Source: Clostridiales bacterium
GTDB taxonomy: Bacteria > Bacillota > Clostridia > Lachnospirales > Lachnospiraceae
Length of the DNA stretch: 36,575 nt
NCBI GenBank assembly: GCA_020860365.1
Contig: JAJBUL010000303.1
Coordinates: 1 to 36,575 of the forward strand
Reading direction: 5' to 3'
Below are positions 9,467 through 18,800 of this stretch, one piece after another. The notes under the pieces were generated by a model. It had not been told where the DNA came from, ran no database searches, and worked only from the letters and a program-made list of their open reading frames with translations. A program made the translations under genes and the position numbers. Each line of letters opens with the position of its first letter. Position 1 is the first letter of the stretch.

Positions 9467-9562
9467 ATGCTTACAATCAGCGACTTGATTGCAGTGCTTA
9501 GTCTCTGCTTAACCTCATTCGGTCTTGGTTACGCGATTGGAAGTAACAAGACACAAAAATAA
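9467..9562 (+). CDS. 31-aa hydrophobic peptide, putative holin-like / type I toxin
   Basis: MLTISDLIAVLSLCLTSFGLGYAIGSNKTQK with AAAGGAGG SD: one predicted transmembrane segment and a short charged tail. Below the ORF-track length cutoff. Confidence 0.7.
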   Translation: MLTISDLIAVLSLCLTSFGLGYAIGSNKTQK

Positions 9563-9651
9563 CCGCCCAGCTACCAACTTGCGCGGTTATTTTCAATACC
9601 AAACAATAGGAGCTAACCGTCATGCTGTACGGGTAGCACTGTTTTCTATTC
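9552..9651 (-). ncRNA. Candidate antisense RNA to the toxin mRNA 3' end
   Basis: Convergent minus promoter at 9686..9658 and termination at the shared hairpin 9556-9593 followed by a T-run on the minus strand; about 100 nt. Confidence 0.5.
9556..9593. terminator. Bidirectional rho-independent terminator
   Basis: AAAATAACCGC (9556-9566) / GCGGTTATTTT (9583-9593), a perfect 11-bp stem with T-runs on both strands. Confidence 0.75.
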
Positions 9652-9657
9652 AACATG

Positions 9658-9686
9658 ACTATAGCACAGAATTTACCATGTTACAA
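9658..9686 (-). promoter_or_regulatory. Convergent antisense promoter
   Basis: Minus strand TTGTAA-N17-TATAGT. Confidence 0.5.
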
Positions 9687-9812
9687 GCTGTTTTTTGTAA
9701 TAAGGGGCTATGGTTTGGAACAATCGCGGCAAAAATGTCTTTCTTCAGATGACAGAATACGCTTCTGTTAAAAACAAAATCATACGAAAAAACTATGAAA
9801 GGGCGTAATTCG

Positions 9813-10088
9813 ATGGCAAAAAAATACGCGTTGTTAAGCAGTAAGGAGCAATATACAATATTTCGATACGGAAATGACACTTTTCGCTTCCGTTCCCCTT
9901 ATTCTTTGGAATATTATTCGGAAATTAAAGAATGGGATCACGGTTATATTATAGTAATGGCAAAATATCATCATGATCAAAATCTGATCGAAGAATATAT
10001 TGATCTTGTACCAATACTGAAAGATCTTTATTATAACGCAGATGTTTATTTAGATCAAATCAAGGAGGTCCGAATTCAATATGATTGA
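9813..10088 (+). CDS. Small uncharacterised protein (MAKKYALLSSKEQYTIFRYGND...)
   Basis: ORF 9795..10088 with likely start MAKKYALLSS. Followed by AAGGAGG and an overlapping second ORF, as in a two-gene unit. Confidence 0.6.
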   Translation: MAKKYALLSSKEQYTIFRYGNDTFRFRSPYSLEYYSEIKEWDHGYIIVMAKYHHDQNLIEEYIDLVPILKDLYYNADVYLDQIKEVRIQYD

Positions 10089-10254
10089 CATTAAAAAAAT
10101 TGCGGATAACGCCGACATGATTGTTAACGGATATGCCTTTACGAAATGTGATCTGGGATACCGGGTATTGAATCTCAACAGGCCGACAAGAGCTGCCGTT
10201 TTTTCGAAAAAATGTGAAATCCAAAACAGTCCTGATAGCTCACATCTGAAATAG
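10081..10254 (+). pseudogene. Second small protein of the pair (MIDIKKIADNADMIVNGYAFTKCDLGYRVLNLNRPTRAAVFSKK...), 3'-truncated
   Basis: Well-formed ORF overlapping the previous stop, with AAGGAGG. Appears to lose its native C-terminus at about 10205 and continue as CEIQNSPDSSHLK. Confidence 0.5.
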
Positions 10255-10972
10255 AGTTTGAGACGAAATTATTTGCTCCGGTAAAAATACTTTCCTTTGC
10301 TACCCTTAAGCACCCTGTCACCACAGCAAATTTCAGGTTCGTGTTGGACTTCCAGGACATTCCCAGAAGCATCCGGATCACATTCAGCATCTCATCGTAA
10401 TAGCCGTTATCGCTCGCCTTCGCGAGGGGGACATCATATTCGTCCACCAGCAGGATTACTTCTTTCCCATAGTGCGTACACATCATGCGCAGCAAAAGAT
10501 CCAATGCATTTTTAACATCAGAGATATCTCCTTCACGCGCATATATTTTCATGAATGCTTTTCTATCTTCAGGATCCACTCGATCACTTGTTTTCAGGTA
10601 TGAGTGCTCCTTACATAAATTCGATATGACCTGAACCAGCATACCATACGCATCGGGGAAATCCAGTCCGTTCACATCCTTCAGCGTCACAAAAAGTACC
10701 GGCCACTGGTTCATCCACTGTGTGCAAAGTTCCTTCTCTTCTGAGATCTGAAGTCCCTCAAATAACACGCGGCTGTCCCTGCGGATATCAAAAAAACTCG
10801 CGAGCATGCTCATCGCAAGTGTTTTCCCGAAGCGCCGGGGACGGGTGATCAGGTTCACTTTAAAAGGAACGCTCATCATTTCACTGATGAGATGAGTCTT
10901 ATCAATATAATAACAATGTTCTTTTGCGCACCTGTTCAAAAAGGTCAATGCCATAAGGCAAAGGAATCATCA
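10175..10972 (-). pseudogene. AAA-ATPase-like (PF09820-type) protein, 3'-truncated and frameshifted near the N-terminus
   Basis: KVNLITRPRRFGKTLAMSMLASFFD (Walker A-like), VILLVDEYDVPLAKA, AVVTGCLRVAKESIFTGANNFVSNSISD, then the frame leaves the family at DCFGF|HIFSKKRQ. The expected N-terminus MIPLPYGIDLFEQVRK is in another frame because of one extra A (CGCAAAAGAAC). Confidence 0.75.
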
Positions 10973-11129
10973 CCATGAATCAATACTCCTTCCACTGTCC
11001 TGCTCGTTTTATCTCCGATTTCCCGTTTATTGTAGCATATGTGAGTGCGAAAAGCTTCAACAATTTTGTACAGATTTCATCCAAGGCAAACCCGATGAAG
11101 AAACAAATAAACCATCTAATTAAAGGCAT

Positions 11130-11594
11130 TCAGATAACACACAGGCTAGATGGCCTTAGAAATCCTCTCATTGACAGGCTTTCCAGCACTCGAAAAACAA
11201 TTCCCTCCTCCGGTCTGAATACAACAATAACATCATTTGGATTCATCATTCGAAGCAGATAAACCAGCAGAAATAAAAGAATAATAGCCATCCCCACCAT
11301 ATGACATAATTTTGTTGAAATGTGTTTTCGTAATAAAAATAGTACAAGTACCGGAATCAGAATCCAAAACAGCGGGTGAAAGGAGAATGCAGAAGAAAAA
11401 TCCAGCCGAAGTACGGAAAGCCATGCCCTTGACATACCGCACCCCGCACAGGATATACCCGTCAAAAAAAGGATGGGACAGGTAATACCCAGCCCCTCCA
11501 GGAAAAGATAAAAAATGATGATTGTGGCGATTGCCGCCACATCGCTTTTCCTGTCTTTGAAAGCTCTGCAAAAACTACAAATGATATTTTTCAT
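11130..11594 (-). CDS. DUF2752-like membrane protein
   Basis: Hydrophobic protein with CPILFLTGISCAGCGMSRAWLSVLRLDFSSAFSFHPLFWI. Confidence 0.75.
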   Translation of the reverse strand: MKNIICSFCRAFKDRKSDVAAIATIIIFYLFLEGLGITCPILFLTGISCAGCGMSRAWLSVLRLDFSSAFSFHPLFWILIPVLVLFLLRKHISTKLCHMVGMAIILLFLLVYLLRMMNPNDVIVVFRPEEGIVFRVLESLSMRGFLRPSSLCVI

Positions 11595-12936
11595 TATACG
11601 CCCTGGCCAGTTTATTCATGTTTTTGATGATGATGTGCAGCGCTATAAACGGTCCAACAAAGCACAGCAGAACCCCCGGAAAATTCCAGAGAATATAGGT
11701 TGTTCCGGATTCTTCTACGGTTACACCATACCGGGGGGCATTGAAAGCCATTCGATCCACCAAGGATGCGCCCCAATAGGAAGAATAAACTCCGCAGCTG
11801 ACAATCGACAGACCAATATAGCCCAACAACCCTTTTGTTGTACCGCCGTCTTCCCGGCAGATCACATTGAGATCTGCAGCAACAGAATGGATAAAATAAA
11901 GGCTGTAAATCCCACAGGTAAGAATCGCAAAAACGATGTACAGCACCAGGCTTCGATCCTGTTTCAGGCGTTCACGCGGAATAAATCCGAAATTCGAATC
12001 CGGCGCCCCTACCGGAGCATAATAACCTTCCCTCCCTGATGCCTGATGATTCGGCGTACCTGAATATGCCCCCGCCTGTTCATATCCCTGAAAGCCGCTC
12101 TGTTCATACGGAGCAGTGCCTCCCCGACCATTTGGTGCGGAATTTGTATATCCCATGTCCTTATATGTCTGTGACCCTGCGTCAGCGTTCATGCCACGAT
12201 TCGTCTGAAATCCAGCGTTTTCAAACGTCTGAGTTCTTCCATCGTCAGAATTATTCTTTTTCCTCATCTTTTGAAAAAGCCGTTCCACAGCTGTCTGCAC
12301 AGTTTCTGCGATATCCCGTGCCATTGAGGATGAGCCGTCTTTCGTCGCTTTCACAGCTATTCTGCAACCCGACAGATAAAGGAGTGCAAATAAAGTACCC
12401 TCCGTTAATGCCGCGCAAAGGATCACTTTCGAGATCTGCAGCAAAAAACTGGAAATCCGCAGATATAAATGATAGCCGGAAAGAGCATATCCGATCACAG
12501 TCAGTGGAATCACGATCACCGCAATCAGAATACGCAGAACTGCCACAGCTGCCGTGAACAAATACAACTGCCCCCTGTTATCTCCCCTTTCCTCAGATGC
12601 GCCCAACACAAACAAAAACAATGCAAACGCGTATAGTATACAGGCAGTTACGGTAAGCAATGTGATAATCACATTTGTGAACGCCAGTATTCTCGGCCAC
12701 TGTAAAAGATAAACGATGTTTGAAACCAGACCAGGTATTCTCCATAATCCTCTGGCAAAATACAGAATCCCACAGACTGCTGCCACCACTTTCACTGCAA
12801 TTCCAAGTGCCTTCGACCTGTCGTCTGGCTGGTTCCATGCCGAATCTCCGGTTTCAACTTCTTCCAACGGTGCACCGCAGAAAGAACACCAGTGACTTCC
12901 TGCCCTGTTCTGGCTTCCGCATCTCTTACAAATCAT
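11575..12936 (-). CDS. Zinc-ribbon membrane protein with C-terminal DUF4234-like region
   Basis: N-terminus MICKRCGSQNRAGSHWCSFCGAPL, several TM helices, C-terminal LYIVFAILTCGIYSLYFIHSVAADLNVIC. GGAAAGAG RBS. Confidence 0.7.
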   Translation of the reverse strand: MICKRCGSQNRAGSHWCSFCGAPLEEVETGDSAWNQPDDRSKALGIAVKVVAAVCGILYFARGLWRIPGLVSNIVYLLQWPRILAFTNVIITLLTVTACILYAFALFLFVLGASEERGDNRGQLYLFTAAVAVLRILIAVIVIPLTVIGYALSGYHLYLRISSFLLQISKVILCAALTEGTLFALLYLSGCRIAVKATKDGSSSMARDIAETVQTAVERLFQKMRKKNNSDDGRTQTFENAGFQTNRGMNADAGSQTYKDMGYTNSAPNGRGGTAPYEQSGFQGYEQAGAYSGTPNHQASGREGYYAPVGAPDSNFGFIPRERLKQDRSLVLYIVFAILTCGIYSLYFIHSVAADLNVICREDGGTTKGLLGYIGLSIVSCGVYSSYWGASLVDRMAFNAPRYGVTVEESGTTYILWNFPGVLLCFVGPFIALHIIIKNMNKLARAYNEKYHL

Positions 12937-12977
12937 AACTCTTTCCTTCCTCATATAATGATTCGAACGAATGCCCG

Positions 12978-14588
12978 TCAGAACATGCTGACCGCACTTT
13001 GTTCTGCCGCTTCATAAAGCTGAGCAATTTCCGCAAGCTGCGTACCCAATGTTTTACATATCCGTCTCTTTTTCAAAATGCTTGCTTTACAGGTGTTCAG
13101 CTTAAAAATATGGCTGACATAAATCGTGTCAAGATTACCTGAAACATCAGCGACACGTTCTGAAAAAGACTCCAGTTTTGTGCTGATACTGTCAAACGAT
13201 TCCGTAAGGTTTTTCAGGTTTGCTGTCATCACGGAGAAGCTGCCATTGATACTCGTAATCTGTCTGTCCGAGCCATCTGAAACAATGGTAATAGAATCCA
13301 GGTCTGCGTTGATCGTCTGCAACATGTTTAAAAACTTTTTTAAATCATCCACAGAAAAATCCACCCCCGTCTTTTCTTTCAGATAATCTCCCAGCTTCTC
13401 CAAAAGCCAGTCTGGAATTTTATCGCTGCCCCAGGCCAGAAAGTCTACAAGCTGATCAAAATATTTCCAATCCAGTACGCAGTCAACCGCGTTGACAATC
13501 TTATGGATATCCTCAAATCCCAGATCATTCAGCAGGTCTTCTATGTCATCCATAAAACCAGCATTTTCCTGCTCATATCGGATTAAATATGCCAGCAGAT
13601 AAGCGGCATAATCAGTATTATTTTCTGAGAGCAGGATATCCAGAATTTCCTGTGCGCTTGCGCCGTTAAATCCAGCTTCCACAATTTCCCCCATCAGAGC
13701 AAGTGCTGCCTGCTTGTCCTCTTCTGATAAAGAGCGCAGATAACTGTTCAGGAATTCATCCATATTTGCGAGCGTCTCGTTTTGTTCGCAGGTCTCCAGA
13801 TAAATATTCCCGTCACTGTCATATGCGAAAAAGGTATTCGGGCAATGATTCTCCAGAAAACCACTGTCCCCATAATCATGTCCTTTATAATAGGTGGTTT
13901 TTCCAATGTCATTGAGCAGAATGTTGACATAATCGCTTTCTACGTTGTGATTCTGAATCTTATCCTGTCTGGCCGCGATTTCATCTGAATAAGTGTCCAG
14001 AAACTCATCAGAAAACCCCTGTCCATCAAACGAAAGACACCGATCTACCGAGCCGTCCATGACAGTTATGTACTTTGCCTTGTTCCCGCCTTTTGAGTGA
14101 CCGGAAACCGTAACCGAATCGTACTGATCCAGATCCAACGACTGATACCACTCCAGGGCGTTGATCTGCTGCTGCGTCGACACACCGTCCGCCGTATCCG
14201 TCCCCGCGCCGCCAATAAAATCATCTTTCCACTCATTTGATGCTGTCCCGCGATAAACGACTACCGCCTCATTATTAGCCGGATCTACGAAAAGAGCACT
14301 GACGCCTCCTCCGCCCCCTTCCGCAGTATCGACATGAGTCGTCTGGACTTCTACATTCAGAAGCTGTTCATCATTCTGAATAGCCTGTATCATCTCTTTC
14401 CACTCACGCCCAGTCATCAAAGAGCCATAGTCCGTATCATCATCAATCTTGCTCAAATCAATATCATTAATGACGTCAGCGATCGTATAGCCATCGTAAG
14501 ATGTAATCGAGCTGAACGGCTCCTGATCCTGCATATACATCAAATTGTTAAGCAGCAAAACCTGCTCTGTAGATAATTGTTCCGCCAT
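12978..14588 (-). CDS. Alpha/beta-hydrolase lipase-like protein (DUF2974/Mbeg1-like) with C-terminal helical domain; candidate T7SS effector
   Basis: GHSKGG (GxSxG nucleophile elbow), AVVVYRGTASNEWKDDF, C-terminal helical region FSVMTANLKNLTESFDSISTKLESFSERVADVSGNLDTI. GGAGG RBS upstream of MAEQLSTEQV. Confidence 0.72.
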   Translation of the reverse strand: MAEQLSTEQVLLLNNLMYMQDQEPFSSITSYDGYTIADVINDIDLSKIDDDTDYGSLMTGREWKEMIQAIQNDEQLLNVEVQTTHVDTAEGGGGGVSALFVDPANNEAVVVYRGTASNEWKDDFIGGAGTDTADGVSTQQQINALEWYQSLDLDQYDSVTVSGHSKGGNKAKYITVMDGSVDRCLSFDGQGFSDEFLDTYSDEIAARQDKIQNHNVESDYVNILLNDIGKTTYYKGHDYGDSGFLENHCPNTFFAYDSDGNIYLETCEQNETLANMDEFLNSYLRSLSEEDKQAALALMGEIVEAGFNGASAQEILDILLSENNTDYAAYLLAYLIRYEQENAGFMDDIEDLLNDLGFEDIHKIVNAVDCVLDWKYFDQLVDFLAWGSDKIPDWLLEKLGDYLKEKTGVDFSVDDLKKFLNMLQTINADLDSITIVSDGSDRQITSINGSFSVMTANLKNLTESFDSISTKLESFSERVADVSGNLDTIYVSHIFKLNTCKASILKKRRICKTLGTQLAEIAQLYEAAEQSAVSMF

Positions 14589-14607
14589 CTTCCCCACCTC
14601 CTTACAA

Positions 14608-15519
14608 TCACGAGTTAAACTGCTGGAAGCTCTGCCTCAGAAGGTACGACGACGCACCGTTCTCTTTCACATAGTCCCACATCCGCTGGCCGGTCGAACA
14701 GTCTTCCGGAACCCCTTTCAACACAATTACGATATACGCTCCATAAATTCTCTGCTCCCCGATCAGACTCTGCACCTGTTCAAAAAGTTCTGACGCGTCT
14801 ACACCACTGCTTCCGTCTAGAAAAATTCTGGTACTGTTGGTAATCTCATATTTGCCAGCAAGAATGTCATTTACATCCAGCGTTTCATCACAATCTTCTC
14901 CGTTCACAGAGGTCATAACCGTAAGCACGCCGACACACTCCGGCACTTCCTTCTGCAAGACCTCCAAAAGTGCTTCCGCATAGCTATCGCAAATCAGGCT
15001 ACAGTAAAAATTATCCTTACAGAGATACTCCGAGGTATCCTTCTGCACTGACATATACATAGATTCCTCTGTTTCTTCTTCCGTCCCTTCTTCCGTATCC
15101 TGGCCTTCCGTCCAGAGATAGAGTTCATAAGACTCCTCCCCCTCATCCGCGTAAAACCAAAAGGTTGTGTAAGAATTTAATTTGCTTTTCTGCACACAAT
15201 CGTAGATTTCAAATGTGTGTGAAGGATATTTCCCCTGAAGATATTCCTTCGCGTATTCGTATTGTCGCAGCACCTCTTCCTGCCATGCAAAGAGATTGCC
15301 GCTCTCCACTCTCTCGTCATCCGCCGAGATTTTCTTCAATAACTCCTTCTGTTCCTCAGTCATAACGATTCCCTCCACTTCGTCCACATCCTCGCTTTCT
15401 TTAGGCTGCTCCAAACTACTGTCGTCTGCGCTGGCATTCCAGCCAGACTGGAATAGTCCCGCAACCACCCCAGCCGCCAGAAGCAACGCACACAGATTCT
15501 GACTGAATCTTTTCCGCAT
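14608..15519 (-). CDS. Secreted or membrane-anchored protein of unknown function
   Basis: Signal-peptide-like MRKRFSQNLCALLLAAGVVAGLFQSGWNASA, then an acidic ectodomain. The exact start position is approximate. Confidence 0.6.
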   Translation of the reverse strand: MRKRFSQNLCALLLAAGVVAGLFQSGWNASADDSSLEQPKESEDVDEVEGIVMTEEQKELLKKISADDERVESGNLFAWQEEVLRQYEYAKEYLQGKYPSHTFEIYDCVQKSKLNSYTTFWFYADEGEESYELYLWTEGQDTEEGTEEETEESMYMSVQKDTSEYLCKDNFYCSLICDSYAEALLEVLQKEVPECVGVLTVMTSVNGEDCDETLDVNDILAGKYEITNSTRIFLDGSSGVDASELFEQVQSLIGEQRIYGAYIVIVLKGVPEDCSTGQRMWDYVKENGASSYLLRQSFQQFNS

Positions 15520-15576
15520 ATCATTCACTCTCTCCTCTCGCAAAACCTGCTTCGTAAATCCTGTCTCCAGGCATTC

Positions 15577-15825
15577 TCACACCAACATCAGCCTGCACCC
15601 ACTGGTGATCCCATAATCTCTCAGGCAGCGATCCGGCGAAAAAATTTCCTCCTTCGCAAAGCTGCACAGACACAATTCATCCGGCATTCCATTAATTTTT
15701 CCCATCTCTTTCTGACAGATTACATTTGAGATTTCTTCCAGCAATAAGGAAATCGTCAGGTTTTCATCCAGCCCCATATCATAAGTTTTATCATATGAAG
15801 GTACATAAACATCCACTATAATCAT
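15577..15825 (-). CDS. esaB: EsaB/YukD-like ubiquitin-fold T7SS protein
   Basis: 82 aa: MIIVDVYVPSYDKTYDMGLDENLTISLLLEEISNVI...LRDYGITSGCRLMLV. Size, pattern and position next to essC fit YukD/EsaB. Confidence 0.75.
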   Translation of the reverse strand: MIIVDVYVPSYDKTYDMGLDENLTISLLLEEISNVICQKEMGKINGMPDELCLCSFAKEEIFSPDRCLRDYGITSGCRLMLV

Positions 15826-18800
15826 TCTTCCTCCCCCTGCCTTTGCATCTGAGGCACAACTACACGTTTTACAGGAGCTTCCCCTTCTACCAGAGGCAGC
15901 ATAGCAATGCCAGGTTTTTGCGCCCTTCCCTGTTCCTTATACGGTATGTAGGTGAAATTCAGGATCGTCTGTTCGGCTATATTACCACCGAAATGCATTC
16001 CTTCCTTTTTGGCAGTCAGATTATTATAAATCGCATTACCTGCCACTTTTTTGATTTCCACTGGATTATAGGCACAGAAGAAATACATTCCAAGACCCGC
16101 TCCCTTTTCTGTAATATTTGCAAAGAATCCTGCCATCTCCGGGACCCCTTCCTCTGGACGAGACACGTGGAGGACAAATTCTGTCAGATTTTCAATTAGA
16201 ATCAAGACGAGGCCAAGTCGGCACATTTCGCTGTATACAGCCTTTTCAGAGGCCCCCGTGTTCTCAAGTTCTTTTTTCTTCTTATTTTTCTCTACAATCT
16301 CCGGCTGCATACCAACAAAGGTGTCGTAAACCTTCCGATCTGTGTTCAGGTATAGGGCATCATACGGTTCCGCCGCAGTGCGCTACTTCCCAGAATAGTC
16401 AATAACCATTGTCACAATCTGCTTTCTGGCTGCCATCACAAGGAGAACCTTCAGCAAATTCTTCTTGCCGGATTTCGCCTTTCCGGAAACCAGATAGGAG
16501 AAAGTGCTGCGCAAGTCAATACAGTAAGGCTCCGCATTCTCAACATTATACCCGACCGGCAGAGAATAACTGTCAGCCAGCAATTCCTGTACCTCCTCGC
16601 GTTCATACAGATCTTCAATCACCGGATGCTCTGGAATACGCGGCACCGCTTTTGCCCTCTTTCCTTTCCACGCATGGTTCAGTTTTTCACATTCCGCTGC
16701 GATTCGATCGATTCTGGAATAATCATCTTCCGCTTCAAGAGAAAGCGCAGTCTGGTATTCGAGCACCTGCTCCCCTCTGCGAACCAGCCCGCGACCTTTC
16801 ACCCCAGCCTCTGGAAGCACCGGAATCCGCGTCGTATGAAGCAGATCCGTATAGCGGAACTTGTCTCCAAGCTCCAGCGTAATCACAGTCTTAATATTTT
16901 TCCCAATATTATTTGAAAGCTCCGTCAACCCAAATCCCGCAGCGGATATCACGAAATAGATCCCACAAGAAGCCGCGTCCCTCGATAATCGGATCAGAAG
17001 CTCTTCATAGATATTTCCAGTCTTGTCACGGAAGTTCGCATAATTATCCAACAGGAGGAAAACTGCCGGCAACTTCACACCGTTTGTCTGCACATACTGT
17101 TCATAATTTCCGCCTTTCAACAGCGCCTTTCGCTCCTGCAGCATTCCATCAAGCATATGAAAGCAGCGTGAAATCGCCTCCAGATCATTCTCATACATAA
17201 CGCCCCCACGTGGGCAGATTTTTCATATGCACGAAGCGAATTGCTGCTAAAATCCATGCAATAAAGATTCACATACTCCGGCGAATATCTGTGAATCAGG
17301 GAATAGGCGAGTGTCTGTAAAAAGGTACTGCGGCCAGTTCCGATCGAACCAAACAAAAGGTGATGCCCGTTCTGTCCAAAGTCCAGTTCCAGTGGCATCT
17401 GCGCCTGATTTTCCGGATCATCCATAAGACCCATGATCGCTTTTAACTCCCACTGCTGCGGTTTCTGCCATTTCCCATTTCGAAATCCAGTCTCTTTAAA
17501 TCCGGCCAGCTGATCCAGATACAACATCTCCGGCAACACTGGCAGCCAAAGCAAAAACTGGCGGCTGAACCCATTTTGTGCCGCGATATCCGCCAGATAT
17601 GCGACCACTGCGTCCAGCTGTGTTTTCTCCTTTGTCTCCGGAAGCTTTAATCCCCGTTTGACAGACTCTGTCATCACATAATGAACCCTCCCATCCGTCG
17701 TCCTTCCGGCTGCCTCCGCGCATAAAAGAAGCAGATTTTCCATTCGCTGCCTGTTTGAACCATTCGCCGGACAGTCAATCCCTCTGTTTTCAAGGAAAAC
17801 TCCAAAATTATCCACACTACACTGCACTGAACCATCTGCAAATAATTCCTCTGCAGCCTCTGTCAGTTTCCTCAGCCACTGCTCCCGCACCTTTTCCTGG
17901 CGGTACATCTTTAAACGGTTTCCGACGATAGCGGTATGCCCATGCATCGTATACATTTTAACCGTTTCCGTTTTTCCCTCAGAACCAGATTCATCATACG
18001 TAGCTCCGCTGAATCCCGATTGAAACAATTCATAAAGCTCATCATTTCCTACCTGCAGATAACCCCGACCAGCCTGCGTGATATAAGCTGCATCTGGCTT
18101 GTGCAGCATATCGCTGCTGTCCTGCCGATCCTGCACACGCAGGCAAATGCGAAACTTGGAATTGCTCCAGATATTATCATCCACCGTCCCACTCGGTTTC
18201 TGCGTTGCCAGAATCAGGTGTACGCCGAGGCTTCGCCCCACCTGTGCCACACTGATTAATTCCCGCATAAAATCCGGTTCTTCTCTTTTCAGTTCCGCAA
18301 ACTCATCAATAATAATAAAAAGATGCGGCACTGGCTCCCGAACCTCATTGTTCTTATAAAGTTTTGTATAAGAATTAATATTGTTTACGCCACTCTCATT
18401 AAAAACCCTCTGGCGTCTCCGGTTTTCACTCTTGATGGAAACCATGGCGCGATGAACCTGATTCCCGGAAAGGTTCGAAATCTGACCCATAAGATGCGGC
18501 AGGCCATTAAAAAGGTTTGCCATCCCGCCGCCTTTATAGTCAATGATAAAAAAGCCAATGTCATCCGGGCTGAAATTAATCGCCAGCGACAGCATATAGG
18601 TCTGAAGCGTCTCACTCTTGCCAGAGCCAGTCGTGCCAGCCACCAGACCATGCGGCCCATGATATTTCTCATGCACATCCAGATAACAGGGTGCGCCGCC
18701 AGCCTTCTGTCCCAGCAAAGCGCGCATGGAATCGTATGTCCGGTTCTTCTTCCAACGATTCAGCACGTCCAATTCTCCCAGATTACTGATCCCCATCATC

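Noticed and set aside
9525-9752. 75-aa ORF overlapping the toxin locus
   Set aside because: Starts within the 31-aa peptide gene in another frame and crosses the terminator; no RBS.
16383-16385. Pyrrolysine or genome-wide amber recoding in EssC
   Set aside because: Only one in-frame TAG was seen and EssC also has an unrelated frameshift; decay or sequencing error is simpler.
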